Source: Pogonophryne albipinna
Taxonomy: Eukaryota > Chordata > Actinopteri > Perciformes > Artedidraconidae
Assembly: GCA_028583405.1 (NCBI GenBank)
Contig: CM053243.1
Span: forward strand, 19,323,550 to 19,387,549
DNA length: 64,000 nucleotides
Direction of reading: 5' to 3'
The translations under genes were made by a program, and so were the position numbers. The number at the start of each line of letters is the position of its first letter. The stretch's first letter is position 1. The notes below the pieces were generated by a model that was given only the letters and a program-made list of their open reading frames with translations, was not told the origin of the DNA and searched no databases. This document shows positions 44,817 to 56,234 of the stretch, piece by piece.

Positions 44817-45390
44817 TGAACTTTGGCACTAATCGCAAGTAAGAAATGATATCGCCACTGCCTGATGCCGACCTATCACCACCATCCTCCCCTGGAGAAA
44901 ACTTGCCCTCTCCCATCAGCCGTAATCTAGCATGTTCCACCTCACATTTCATCTTTTCCACCTCCAGCACCTTCTCCACCTCTAAACGCTTCTCTACCTC
45001 CTGCTGCTGACTCCTCATCTCCAACTGCAACTTCTCCTGCTCCAACCTCAACTCCAACTGCAACTTCTCCTGCTCCAACTTCAACTCCAACTGCAATCTC
45101 TCCTGATCAAACTGCATGGCCAAAAGCTCCTTTTGCTGCTCGAACGTCAAACCAGATGTCTGAACCACTACCGGCACGAACCCTGCCGCACCAGACTCAC
45201 TCTTTTGCAACACCCCCTGCTCAAACAAAGATGACACAATGACAGTTTTAATGTCATGTTTCTGCTTGCTCCCCACAACAGCAATGTCATAGTGCTCTGC
45301 TATTTCGACCAACTGCGCCTTCTGGCAATCATCTAAGAAAGACACTGAAGGCGCATCCACAAACGCTGACAAAGAAGTCATAATAGCCAA
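44779..45390 (-). pseudogene. Gmr1-like gag, N-terminal part (coiled coil)
   Basis: It starts MAIMTSLSAFVDAPSVSFLDDCQ and contains a SAP-like helical stretch (QLVEIAEHYDI). A charged coiled coil with repeated LQLEL(K/R)LEQEK heptads follows (about residues 85-150), encoded by a short tandem repeat. It runs into LVPKFNERDPEK and then leaves the frame of the downstream gag at an A/T homopolymer near 44795-44806, a one-base length change. Gag coiled coils of this kind are plausible assembly regions. Confidence 0.82.
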
Positions 45391-45929
45391 TCAGAAAGCA
45401 AAGTATTAAACTGCCAACACGCATGGGCATAAGATTAACCCAACAGAGAATTTCCCCCTAGCTGCCTAAACAAAATCTTCCTAATCTCACCTAGTCTTCA
45501 TGTGGCTTGCGGTGGGTAATTACGCACTGGAACCCGGCGGAGTTATGGAGCGACCTGCACGCAGGTAACACCAAGAACTCACGCGGACGTGCCCCCAAGA
45601 CAGCTGTCCGAAAACAGCTGACACTAACCACGTCGCCACAACACTATGAAAAAAACAAAAAACAGACACAACCCAAGGGGAAACGCCACTTAAGCCTAGC
45701 GGGGAAAATCTCTTTTACAAAAGCGTAACAAACAGCAACATCTTACCTTCTGATTGGCACACAAAACCTGACGACATGTCAAACACTACAGCTTCCTGAA
45801 ACCCAAAAGACATGATGTGTCCACCAAATAGCAGCGACAAGCCAGCACACAGCTGAACCACAACAATGAATCAGCTGCTCAATGACACCATGTGCTCTGA
45901 GCACTACACAAACTTTTTAAACAAATAAC
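45391..45929. other. Gmr1-like leader
   Basis: This is untranslated sequence between the primer binding site and gag. No further structure is recognised. Confidence 0.6.
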
Positions 45930-45947
45930 CCGTTGGACGAGCCCCCA
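45930..45947 (-). promoter_or_regulatory. Gmr1-like primer binding site
   Basis: The coding strand reads TGGGGGCTCGTCCAACGG, two bases after the LTR. The first 13 bases fit the 3' end of tRNA-Pro (TGGGGGCTCGTCC), and the last five do not. Confidence 0.65.
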
Positions 45948-45949
45948 TT

Positions 45950-46239
45950 TGTTGCGACGTGGCTCAAAAGGCCACAACAAAAAGGAGACACAACATGTCA
46001 ACGGGTAGGTAAAGGTGTTTATTTGCACAACACTGTTCAAGTCAACTCATGGTTTATACTCATCGGAGCCGGGTGCCTGCAAGAAAAAGCAGAGAGAGAC
46101 CAGACAGGAGCAGAGAGGCTTTAAAATAGCTGCAGAGCACCAGACCCAGGTGCCCTGAGTTACTGCAATCAGTGCGATCAATGCAGCCAAGACAGGACAG
46201 CCACACCCTCTCCCCTGATGAACCCACAGGGGCATCACA
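45950..46239 (-). repeat. 5' LTR of the Gmr1-like element
   Basis: On the coding strand it starts TGTGATGCCCCTG and ends CGTCGCAACA, 290 bp. The full length is set by the primer binding site on one side and the TGTG start on the other. Flanks of the element (CATGT on the right, CAGTT on the left) do not match. Confidence 0.8.
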
Positions 46240-46704
46240 CATGTGATTTATGAATGTGTACATCTCAAACTGGATATAGTCATACAATCACATTATATTC
46301 AACACTACAGCAACCAAATCATTCAAAGTAATAGTTAAGAAGTTATTTTCCAAACAAATAGAGAGTGATACAATCATATGTACAGCAGCTTACAAGACCT
46401 ATACATTATTTTAAAGAAATATCTAAGTAAGACATACAACTCATAAAATGCCTAATTTGGCTGAACCTTATTTGTTGAACAAACACTCAATAAACTGCAT
46501 GTCAACAGACTCTTCATTTATTAAAAATAACATGGCAAATGTCAGTGACATTATTCAACAATTAATGGCAGGAGTTCCTGTGGCTATTAAAGAAAAAAAT
46601 ATATACAACAACTGATATACACGTTTTCTTCAGTTCTTATGACCTTCATGATCAGCGTGCATGAGATGAACAAAGTGTATTTGATTTCTGATCATGTATT
46701 AGAT
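46240..46704. other. Gene-free, A/T-rich stretch
   Basis: No coding frame or recognised element is visible. Confidence 0.5.
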
Positions 46705-47086
46705 CAGGCATCCTCAAAGTCCGGACTCGGGTCCGGATCCGGACCGAACCACAACTGTCTCTGGACTCTCAGCTAATTATACCTTTCATATGTATTATCT
46801 GTGTTATCTGCGAGACATCGCCACAACGCAACGAGTCAAAATGTCCACTGCAAACAGCGCTCTGCATGTACGACTGTTCCACTGTCTGTGTGTGTCTGTC
46901 AACGCTTTGGTCCAATCACATTCAGTATCCCGTCAGCGTTTTTTCCCACCACCAACAGCCTGCGAATCAGAGGCACAGTAGGGCGGGTCTTCGCGGAATG
47001 CGGGTGGGAAAAATGTGTGTGTGTTTAAAAAAAAAAAGTCAGAGCGAGAGTTAACAGCTCATCTAGTTGCATCTGTACTGTAGCTA
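46705..47086 (+). mobile_element. hAT-type left end, broken by ERV-2
   Basis: CAGGCATCCTCAAAGTCCGG followed by GGTCCGGATCCGG resembles the terminus of a common vertebrate hAT group (CAGG..TCCTCAAA.TCCGG). The other end is not found before the ERV-2 insertion at 47091. Confidence 0.5.
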
Positions 47087-47090
47087 GTAG

Positions 47091-47880
47091 TGTAAACCGT
47101 GATCGTTTTTCTCGCGGCCAGGAGAGAAGCTTAAAAGGAGACTAAATGGAGTCTCTGAGATGGGGTCAAATTGGTACTTTAATTAAAAATAAAGGCGCGG
47201 TTATGTTACAAACAGAATATTTGTTCGACAGAAAGAGCAGTTCTGTCTCTGGGATCTCGCAGGTGAAGAAAGAGACCGACTCCTCAGGTCCCGCTGTTTA
47301 TATATCCTCTGCTGGCTCCTCCCAGCGGGCCGGCGCGCCACGTCTTAATGTCCGTTGTTTCGCATATCAGAGGATACAGACATTGTACATTCAATATATA
47401 TCTAAACACGGCTTTTCTCTTCCTTAACTCTTTCATGACTTTTCATTTAACACATTCTAAACGCTGTAATCAATACTCCAAAAAATACAGGAAATACTTC
47501 ACAGCTGGGGTTTCTGGTCGTTCCGGAAGTTGTCACATGCTACTCACATCTGTAAACAATAACGTACTCAAATAAACTGTACCTTCATTTAATATTCAAC
47601 AACAATAATAATAATATCTCAACGTCTATAGTTGTAGTGTTGAAATCAGTAGGTTTCGGTGTGCAACATCATATCATCTCGCTGCTAAATTCACCTCTAT
47701 AGTAAATGATATATTAGCCTCATGCTAAATGCTAACCGGAGATGAAGGATTTTCAGAATAAAAGCTTAACAACTGGTTGTGCACAGGAACTTCTGGTTTT
47801 TCAGTATAAAATAGCTTTTAAACTGAGGGTATGTTTTATGGTTCATTATGCTATCAAAACATTGATTTTAATTTCTAACA
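47091..47880 (-). repeat. ERV-2 3' LTR
   Basis: It ends TTTCTAACA on the plus strand. The adjoining GTCCCTCCTTA is a polypurine tract on the coding strand. It differs from the 5' LTR at scattered positions and in its first 20 bases (TGTAAACCGTGATCG against TGTTAATCTGTGTTGG). Confidence 0.92.
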
Positions 47881-50652
47881 GTCCCTCCTTACACACCTAA
47901 AAGGTGTGTATAATACTGAAATCAATGAGTTCTTCATCTGAACTCTACATAGTATATAACTCATATCAAAAACATACAATCAAAATGGAATGTTTCGAAT
48001 AGCCTCAACTTTACAAAAATACTTTGACTGTTCAAACATAAAAGTTTTCCCTTGTGCATAACTTCTAGTGTTAACATTCAATATGGTTCTTCAAAATAGC
48101 AGCAATGGCTTGGTATCAGAACATTTCTTCCTCCCTCCTTTCACAGAAACCGTTCTCATACCACGCTCAGTGTTAAGGCACTTGTTTTTACAAAGTGAAA
48201 AGAAACAACCCATTTTAAAATAGTAATGATTCTAAAATGCATGAAATCTATCATATAGAACAGTGAAAAATAATAAAAATGAAATAAATTATCTTGGACC
48301 AGTGTAATGTAATAATAAAAATACACTATCTTGGAATAGTATAAGTAAATTGAAATGGATTCACGCTATTTTAGCATTTTATTTTGCTCACTTCTTCACA
48401 TGATTTCATTATTTAGAGAATCACATCGGCTGGCCATTCAATGAACAATCTCATCTCTGAACATCCATATCATTTAAACTCATTCAAACTAACTCATCAT
48501 TTTCATCAACATCTGTATATGGGGGTGGATCGTCCTGTTCTACTAGCATTTGTAACTGTCTCCTCATGAGAAATTTACCCTCCCTCCTTTCATACCATTT
48601 AAGGTATGAAAGTAATATGTTCTCTAGAAGAGGCCGTTGTGATCAATCGGTATTTTAGGACATGGAATTAATGCAACATCTAGGCCTCCCCTGGGCGCCC
48701 CTATGCTATCCTTGTACCCTGGAGCCTAAACTCCCCCTGGGACTGGTCTCTTAGCCCTACTGGCTTCGGGGTGTTTCGCCATGTCGTTTAAAAACATCAC
48801 TGGCTGTGCTAATGCACAGCTCCCAGCCCAATCCTGTGGCAAGACTGAGTACAAGGTTTTAGTTCCATGATACCACCAAACATCTACTCTGGGGTACGGC
48901 ACTTTAGACAGTCATTTCTGGGAGAAGATTTTGGTCAATTACAACAGTTGTAGAATTTCACTTAAAAGTTCCCACTTGGTGGCTTTGGGTGGTCTGTTCT
49001 AATACAGTGATAAAGTCCCTGAAATGGTGTGAAAACTGGTGTAATATCAATAACGCATTACACTAATTTATTTTCAATTCTGGTCTACTTAAATAACTAT
49101 GCTGAGCCCTTTTAACAGTGTGTGGAACCTTGGGTGCCCGAGCATGTGATAATTACTCCCTCCTTTAACAAGGACTTTAAAAACAGAAGTTATTTCATTA
49201 ATGGTTTGTAGTTCAATTTCAGGAATTTTCACTCTTGGCAGATATGTTTCTCCTTTTAACTAACATCTCTAAATGTCAGGTCATCTGGCTAAATGGACGA
49301 GCATTAGGAGGTGGTGGCACTTGTCTTTTAAAACTCCTACTCTGGTGCTGTGCGCTCCCTCTGAAGCTGCAAGTAAGATTTAAAACATCTGCAGGGTGGG
49401 TTGAGCGACCCCTTCTCCCTGAACGATATTGGTTGTCGAAAATATGCACCATTAAAATGAGTGATCCAAGGCCCCGCATGTATTACTCCCAATTATACTA
49501 GTTTTTCAAAATTAAAATTTTCAATCGCTCTTTGCCTAGTGTCTTTTTAAAACTCTACATCTAACAAATGTTGTTTCCACCTTAACAGTTCTCCTGAGGT
49601 AATAACCATGCTAGATTGGAATACTTTCTTTGGCCTGGTTCTAGCTCTACCTTTAACATTTTCCATTCAAATAAAGATTTGCCTGCTATCTATATTGTAA
49701 CAAATTAAATCTTCCCCAAATTCTCACATGAATAAGAATCTCTATAAGAATAATTTGTTTATATGATGAAAAGATTGAATAATATGTTCTACCCTCAGTG
49801 TGTTTTTAGGATTATTTTCTAATAAGTGTGTTTATGTGTAAACTCACTCACTCCTGTGTTCCTTCTCTCCCCTCTGGTTGTCAAGCCACGACCCCCTCAC
49901 GTTCTGCTGGACCACGCAAACTCCTCTGGTTCTGTCCTCTGCTCCGTCCTGTCTTCTCCTCAGTCCATCCGCTCTTAGATCCTCCCGCTGTAACTCTTTT
50001 CAGTGGCCTCAACTGCTTTGCATTTCATCTCCTCCTTTTCAGTCTCTATGCTGTTGCATGGAGGGCGTATTCCGCTCTCATGTCCCACACTCTGCTCTTG
50101 TGCCAAATCTCGTGGCTCAGGCTGGAACTTCATGTCCTGTACTGGGACCGATGAGAGTTTGCCTCTTTGTCAGCATGCTGGTTTGGTTCTGGATGCCTCA
50201 GGTGGAGATGGTTCTGGATGCCTCAGGTGGAGATGGTTCAGCTCGGGTTCTCTGTCTTTTCGATGGAGGAGGAGGAGTCTCCTGTGGTGAGGTCATTTGT
50301 CTGAAGATGGGGTCGTAGCGTTCTGACAGGCAGAGAGAGAGAGAGAGAGATCTCGGGACGCATTACCTATAGCTAATTCTAATACACTGAGGTTAAATAT
50401 ATCCAATCCTTTTCACGCTATTTTCCTAATCTTACTATCTGTCTTAGATGTTAAATGTCATCTAAACCCAATTAATGTCTACTAATGGTTGTGCCATATC
50501 CCTAAACATTGTTTCCACCAACTGTAACATGGCTACTCCAAATAACTCTTTCAGGAAACCATTTTCTTCTATAAATTAAAAATACCTACATGTTTCAAGC
50601 ACCACATATTTCACACACTATAAAAGAACGTCCCCATATTTTCTCCATCACT
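47881..50652 (-). other. ERV-2 3' interior, decayed
   Basis: No long frame is present on the coding strand. About 49060-49470 matches ERV-1 at about 24880-25270. The region lies downstream of the env start and may be decayed env plus non-coding sequence. A (GA)n run is at 50331-50349. Confidence 0.5.
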
Positions 50653-50916
50653 TTAAATCTCACTGTTATTTAGAACATAAGTAACTTCTGTGACTGGACA
50701 TATCTGCAATGTCGCCACAATCTGCTGGGGAACTTTGTTCATAGAGTTTGTACGTACAAAGCTGTACTTGTGGGTTAGTAGCCTGTTTCTACTGTAATCA
50801 TTTTCAATAATTTTGCTCAGGTCACCGGTCGGTTGTAACAGGGGGTGTTTCTGGTACAGACTAAAACATGGATCCAGTGTATTTGGAGATTCCCCTAATC
50901 TGTAAATCCCCATCAC
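50653..50916 (-). pseudogene. ERV-2 env surface-region remnant (putative)
   Basis: An 87-codon frame (MMGIYRLGESPNTLDPCFSLYQ and onward) continues the minus strand directly after the env start at 50934 in a different frame. No diagnostic motif is visible. It is assigned to env only by position. Confidence 0.35.
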
Positions 50917-50933
50917 TGATTATCCCTGATCAC

Positions 50934-51377
50934 TTAAACCCATCTCATCATTTGATACAAGAACTGCATATATGGGGGGTGAATCATCTTGATTGTAACC
51001 GCCTCACCTTTGGGAACGAGTATTTCTAACTCCTCCTCTTGTTGCTCAGCTGATCTTTTGGCTCTGGGGATAAGTGAAAGTCTCTGAAACACAGCTGGAG
51101 TTTTGTTAGTGATGTGGGCATTATCTATGAGTGGACTAATGGATCCATGTCTTACTTGATATTGTACTCCCCATCCAACCAGAAAGGTGCCAAGTGTAAT
51201 GAGCACAATCAACAATGCTATTCTGACTCTTATCCCTAGGGGACCCCACAATTGGTTTGGCTTTGTTCTTGACATCATCTCTATTTTCTCCCTGGTTGTG
51301 TCAGTTACAGAATTTAAATAATGAGTACTATAATAACAGTATACAAAAATTGGACTCTTTTTCAGATGTAAAAGCAA
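50934..51377 (-). pseudogene. ERV-2 env N-terminal region with membrane anchor
   Basis: From an internal Met the frame reads MSRTKPNQLWGPLG, then a strong hydrophobic segment (IALLIVLITLGTFLVGWGV), then a luminal part with an N-glycosylation motif (NKT) and the basic site RAKR about 50 residues after the membrane segment. A long uncleaved leader with an early membrane segment also begins the ERV-3 env. The frame stops after 147 codons, so env is broken. The position after the integrase tail supports the env assignment. Receptor-binding and fusion regions are not readable here. Confidence 0.6.
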
Positions 51378-51539
51378 AAATAGGTTTTCCTTTAGTGTAC
51401 AATCTATAAAAATCTATAGACAATTCGTCTTTTGAGCTGTTTCTATCTTTATCTTATTTATATTTATTGTTTTGTTCCAGCTCTGCCAAATCAGTCCTAA
51501 CTCCCAATAATGTTCTGGAAGTTGCCAGTGAAGGGTGAC

Positions 51540-51790
51540 AATGTGTGAGGTGGTGTCAATTTGCTCCTTTTTCTTTACCTTTAAACCGGAGCGCGTGTGA
51601 AGTTCATTACAACTTCTCACTGTTCCGTCCACCGGGGATCAGCTCACTGTCTTTTGTGAACTTTCACCCTCACCCAATCACCTGGCCGAACAGGAGTCTC
51701 TTCTGGTGTCTCGTCTGGTATCTCTGTAGCTTTCCTAGCCTGTGTAGACAAAACTTGGATAATATTACTCAGAGTTCTGACATATTCATT
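51540..51790 (-). pseudogene. ERV-2 integrase C-terminal remnant
   Basis: The minus strand near 51760-51650 gives PVRPGDWVRVKVHKR, then after a stop and a frame change HTRSGLKVKKKEQID (about 51590). This pattern resembles the SH3-like integrase end of gammaretrovirus-like elements. The catalytic integrase, RNase H and RT upstream are not found. Confidence 0.6.
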
Positions 51791-53325
51791 ACTTTTATTC
51801 GTCTAATATCTAAAACTGGACCACTCCCTCCTTGGAGAAGGCCCAAGCTTTGGCATACCTCTTGTTGTTATGAGACCTATTGTTAACTACATGTTATTAT
51901 TTATTAACTACAACGTCACTGAAATCAACATATCTGTATAATCATGACACTCCCTCCTTTGAGCATAACATGCTCAATTAATATTGCAATGATTACCCTA
52001 TTCTGAACAGGACATGTAAAACCCCTAACGTTGCATTAAATAAATATAACTTGTCCGTGTACCCATAAGGCGTACAAAAAATATCGTATGATGTATGGTT
52101 TTCTGATGGTATAAAAACATTTTAACTCAAATCTGCCATTAGCACAAAAAATTGTTTACTTGTTTCAATAATGGCTTTTGTCCTGGTGTTATGCATCATT
52201 GCTGTGAAAAACAATACCCCTGGTGTCGCTAATGCGTCTCAATAATTCTAGGATTAGAGGATTGGTTGATACTGCTGAACAAACATATGATAAAATAATA
52301 TTTCTCTAAACTAGAGGGAAAATACGAACTATTCTCACAGAGGGTGACATGTATGGAGGGCTGGTGCCCCTCACTCAAAATGAGATATTGCCTTACGCAC
52401 TACATTATAAATCAGTAAAGTTACTCAAGAATAAATAAATAAAAACTGATTCTTGAAACTGTTGTAAAAACCCTACAACTTTGTCATCCAAGCTCTCAAT
52501 CAGTGTTATGTTATTTAATCTGCAGCTCATTGCCTTAAAACAGATACTTCAGACTGATTATAACATTTTGTTTATGAGAAAAATGTAATCTGACTCCATA
52601 AATCACATAATTGTTTGACTAAAAAACTACACTTCCACTAACAATAAATGAAGTTCCCCTTTAAACACAGCCCCGGTCTTCTGACGGGGTCTATCTATGT
52701 ACTGGCTGGAAAATGTTGTGCCAGTCTCTGTCGACTCCGTCACTGTTCTCCCGCTAACAGTCACTCTCTAGTTCTGCTGGGTTCTTGTTGACTTCTTCAC
52801 TGGTTTGAGACAAGCGACCCTATCGGACACCTCCCTTTGTAGCCAGACTTCACCACAGCAGAATCGAGTTTCTGTTTTCAGGTCTCAACAGCTCCACGTC
52901 AGGTGTATCGCCGCCCCTTGAACTGCAGTCGGTGTAAACAGGAGGACTTGGTAAGGATCCTCCGTCTTGGGCGAGTACTAGGTTTCCGTCTTCATATTTT
53001 TAGTGGAAACCCGTCGTCTTGACCTCACTAGCTGTGTGGACACAATAGTTTTCTGTGTAGGGGAACAACATCACTCGTAATCTCTTTTCTTCTCATAATA
53101 ATAGTCTGCTAAATGTTCTATTCTGTGGATGCTTTATGTGTAAATGCAATATGCTACTCACTATCTTTTGAATAACATTAAACCTCTCCCTCCTGTGGTG
53201 ACAGATATGGCTCAATGTAGCTGGATTTCAAAATACCCTTGGGCTGAGGATGCATCACCTGGTGGTCGGACCCTCTAAGCTTCCTCATTGTTGTGGTTGA
53301 TACCAGGGTGTCAGTGGCATTTGGA
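51791..53325 (-). other. ERV-2 gap between gag and integrase tail
   Basis: Only about 1.5 kb separates gag from the integrase end, too little for a complete pol, and no protease or RT motif is readable. I infer an internal deletion plus decay. Confidence 0.5.
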
Positions 53326-54129
53326 TCATGTTTGGCACCCCTGTTCGTCTTTGAGATCTCTGGGACCCCCTGCCTCCGTTGTCATCATGGAAACCTCCCC
53401 GGGGTAACTGCATGGAGGGCCGTTGTTTGGTGCATGTGGTGGGTATTTCATTTGTTGTTGTGGACAATCTCTAGCCCAATGGCCCACTTGGCTGCAATGG
53501 TAACATCCCTCAAACCGTAAACGTCTTCTGCCTGTGCCTCCTTGGAAACCTCCTGGTTGTTGGTTCTGGTTCTGATTCTCTGGCACTATCTGAGATTTAA
53601 CTGTTTGAGGTGTCTGCCCTGCATTCTCTGGTTCTTCCTGAGCTTGAATTGTTGGAGGTGTCTGCCCTGCCTTCTCTGGAAGTTTCCCCTCCCTTCTCCT
53701 TGTCTTGTTCCTACAAGCTACGGTGTCTTTTGTTTTTTCTGCTATGTCTTCCCTCACTGGCAGGTCTGCCACTCGGACCACATTTATGCTGTGTGCCAAT
53801 AGGCTGGCATATTCCAGATGGAGTATCAGACTTGTAACTCTTATAAATCTTTCTTCAGCTTCCCTCCATATACTTAGCTGTTGTAGGCATTGTTCGTTCT
53901 CATAGGCGAGTACTGCTCTTCTATGGGCTTTTGCTGGTTCAGGTTGATCATCTGCTGGAATCAGTCCTCTTGTTTGCCACTGTTCCAACAGTTTCTCTAT
54001 TTGGTTCCATGTCTTCTGTCTTTTAATTGGAAAGGTTAAAGCATCTGATCTGATTTTTACCCTTGCCTTGATATCTGCAGTTGAGCCTGGCTCTGCGTCT
54101 GGTCTCAACTTAGTTTCTTTCGGTGACAT
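53326..54129 (-). CDS. ERV-2 gag-like protein with zinc knuckle
   Basis: A 267-codon open frame starts MSPKETKLRPDAEPG. It has a helical region (WNQIEKLLEQWQ; LSIWREAEERFIRV), a Pro/Gln-rich repeat (EKAGQTPPTIQAQ and PENAGQTPQTVKSQ), a basic stretch GRRRLRF and one CCHC knuckle CYHCSQVGHWARDC near residue 210. A nucleocapsid end like this is typical of retroviral gag. The length is well below a full gag, so the matrix and most of the capsid are missing or lie in other frames. A PPCSYPGE stretch follows the knuckle. Open but probably partial. Confidence 0.75.
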   Translation of the reverse strand: MSPKETKLRPDAEPGSTADIKARVKIRSDALTFPIKRQKTWNQIEKLLEQWQTRGLIPADDQPEPAKAHRRAVLAYENEQCLQQLSIWREAEERFIRVTSLILHLEYASLLAHSINVVRVADLPVREDIAEKTKDTVACRNKTRRREGKLPEKAGQTPPTIQAQEEPENAGQTPQTVKSQIVPENQNQNQQPGGFQGGTGRRRLRFEGCYHCSQVGHWARDCPQQQMKYPPHAPNNGPPCSYPGEVSMMTTEAGGPRDLKDEQGCQT

Positions 54130-56213
54130 GCTCTCTTCCTATTCGAATGAATATTATTAAGTTATCAAAGATTGAAACACTAATCCTCCGACTAGCACCT
54201 TCGTTCCTGATAAATAATATCCTATGTCATCCGAACTTAACTTTAAAGTTTTTTTTTTGAAAGTTATTTTATTTATTTTTATCATTTTTTTTAAAAGTTT
54301 TTTTTTATTATTATGATTTAAGTTTTTTGTAAAATATTAATAAAGTAAATTAAAAGATAACAATTATGCAAATTTTAAAATCTGAAATGTTAAAATAAAA
54401 ATTGTACAGTCTATGGTTTTGACTTTTGAAATATGAAAATAGGAATCGGGTGAAAATCTAAATCCAGTGTGTTCAGTGCATACCGACGTGTATGGAATTA
54501 TTGCAATGCCATAACTTGTGTTAGCTTCAATAAATTGGTGTTTGAATATTCTACAGTCTAGTTTGAAAGTCTATTATGTAAAGTTTCTCATCTTTTAATT
54601 AGAAACCACTTTGTAATTCTATCCCGGCGATTGGCGCATGTGTTCATTCATAACACTTAAAATCAAGCTTCAAAATGTTATAGTATCTTTGTAATAATTC
54701 TGTATTACCCGCAGAGTGCGCTGTTGTAATTTCCAGCTCAATCCACTAGGGATAGCTGTTGCAAAACTGACCTTTTTTAACAAGAAGAAGCTTATTTCCT
54801 TAAAAATGGGAAGAAAATTAGAATATGGTTAAACAACACAGCACATAACCGCCAAAACACATTTGCAAACAAGAATATTCAAAAAACCGCCAATACGCAC
54901 TTGCAAACAAGAATACTTCCAAAACCAGACTCCTACAAATACCAAACTTCCCACGGTAAGATAACCTGTCTATTTTATAGTTCCAACTCTGCCAAGAAAT
55001 ATGATTTGTCCTTCTCAATATGGAGTGCCTAGCCTCATGTGAGTGCGACTGAGTGTGTAAAAACAAACAGAGTACTTTCAATTAGCATTTCACCAAATGG
55101 CGACTGCCGTGTAGCTTATTTTCAACATGAGGGCAAGACAAGATGGCAACTGATTTTCCAACCTCTAACCTGAAGAACAAAGGGATTTGAAAACACACCT
55201 CGTGTCTCTCACAGGGGAGTTTAAATAATGGCGGGGTGCAATCTTGTCAAGAAAATTCAACACAAAACAACAATGTAGTTTAAAATAACATTTCTATCTA
55301 GTTTACTATGAAAAATGGGCTTTATCTTATTGATATCATCACTTAAAGTTAGGAACCCTCTTACGCTTAAGCTATAAACCTATCTGCGTAATATTTGACT
55401 TTATAGTCCACTATTGGTCAACTGCTGCCATTTAGACACGCTAGGTGGGAGTACCATGGAGACCTATCAGCGACTATTAAATGACCGTCGTCAATTTAAC
55501 GTAATGCTGCTGTAATTCCAAATACCGTATTCCACCCGCAATATCTTGGTTGAAAATAGAACAGTTATGACCACTGATAAAGGCTTAGACCTTAATCAAG
55601 CCTTTTTCTCAAAAAGGACTTTTTTTAAAACAGTTCTAAACTGTTTTCGACTAGCACTGTCTTCAGTTACTCAACCCTAAGTTGATACGCTATGCCTTGT
55701 TGGTTTTCAATTACTTGGTCCGTAACCAATTCGCTATGTCCCATAGATCTTAACAATAATCGTTAAATGGACTTATATATCCTTACGTCATAGGCTAACT
55801 AACTACTAACGTAACAAGAGACACCTACATGAAACCCCAACAAGACACCTACCCGAAGTACAATGACCACACACACATTTATATTTAAAATACAACACAC
55901 ACAAATTAATAGCATGCGGGGTTAAAATGTAAGAAAAATAAGAAATGTGAACTCACCCTGCTTGTGACAAAGCAACGCCCCAAGGTATATAATTTTATTG
56001 TTATAAATTTGGTTGTTTTAACATTAAATGCACAGCTATTTTCAGGATCCGCTGGCCTCCGTCAGACACACACATTTAACATTGTCCTGCATAAACTATG
56101 AGAAATTCGACATAACAGGTTTCCTCTTACCAAGTCTTTCGAGCTCGTGTGTGTCTAACGGACGCCGCGTCCCCTTCAAACAGCTGGTTGTAGTCTCTCC
56201 CGGTTCAACGAAG
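54130..56213 (-). other. ERV-2 leader and upstream interior
   Basis: About 2.1 kb of A/T-rich sequence lies between the primer site and the gag frame. No readable gene is present. A full matrix/capsid would be expected here, so it is probably decayed. Confidence 0.45.
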
Positions 56214-56232
56214 ATCACGTCAGCTGGTCCCA
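56214..56232 (-). promoter_or_regulatory. ERV-2 primer binding site, diverged tRNA-Trp type
   Basis: The coding strand reads TGGGACCAGCTGACGTGAT two bases after the LTR. It shares TGG, GACC and GACGTGAT with the ERV-1/ERV-3 tRNA-Trp site but has substitutions and one extra base. Confidence 0.55.
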
Positions 56233-56234
56233 AT

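Larger units (their letters stand above)
41309..46239 (-). mobile_element. Gmr1-like Ty3/gypsy retrotransposon (integrase before RT)
   Basis: The minus-strand element has a 5' LTR at 45950-46239, a primer binding site, gag (45390-43950), then an open pol with domain order integrase, RT, RNase H, and a truncated 3' LTR copy at 41309-41530. Ty3/gypsy elements normally place integrase last; the integrase-first order is the defining trait of the deuterostome Gmr1 group. The protease, the end of RNase H, the polypurine tract and the start of the 3' LTR are deleted, so the copy is defective despite its long pol frame. Confidence 0.93.

Noticed and set aside
47146..47427. MESLRWGQIGTLIKNKGAVML frame, duplicated at 56291-56494
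   Set aside because: It lies on the antisense strand of the ERV-2 LTRs. Its two copies differ by frameshift, which argues against selection on a protein.
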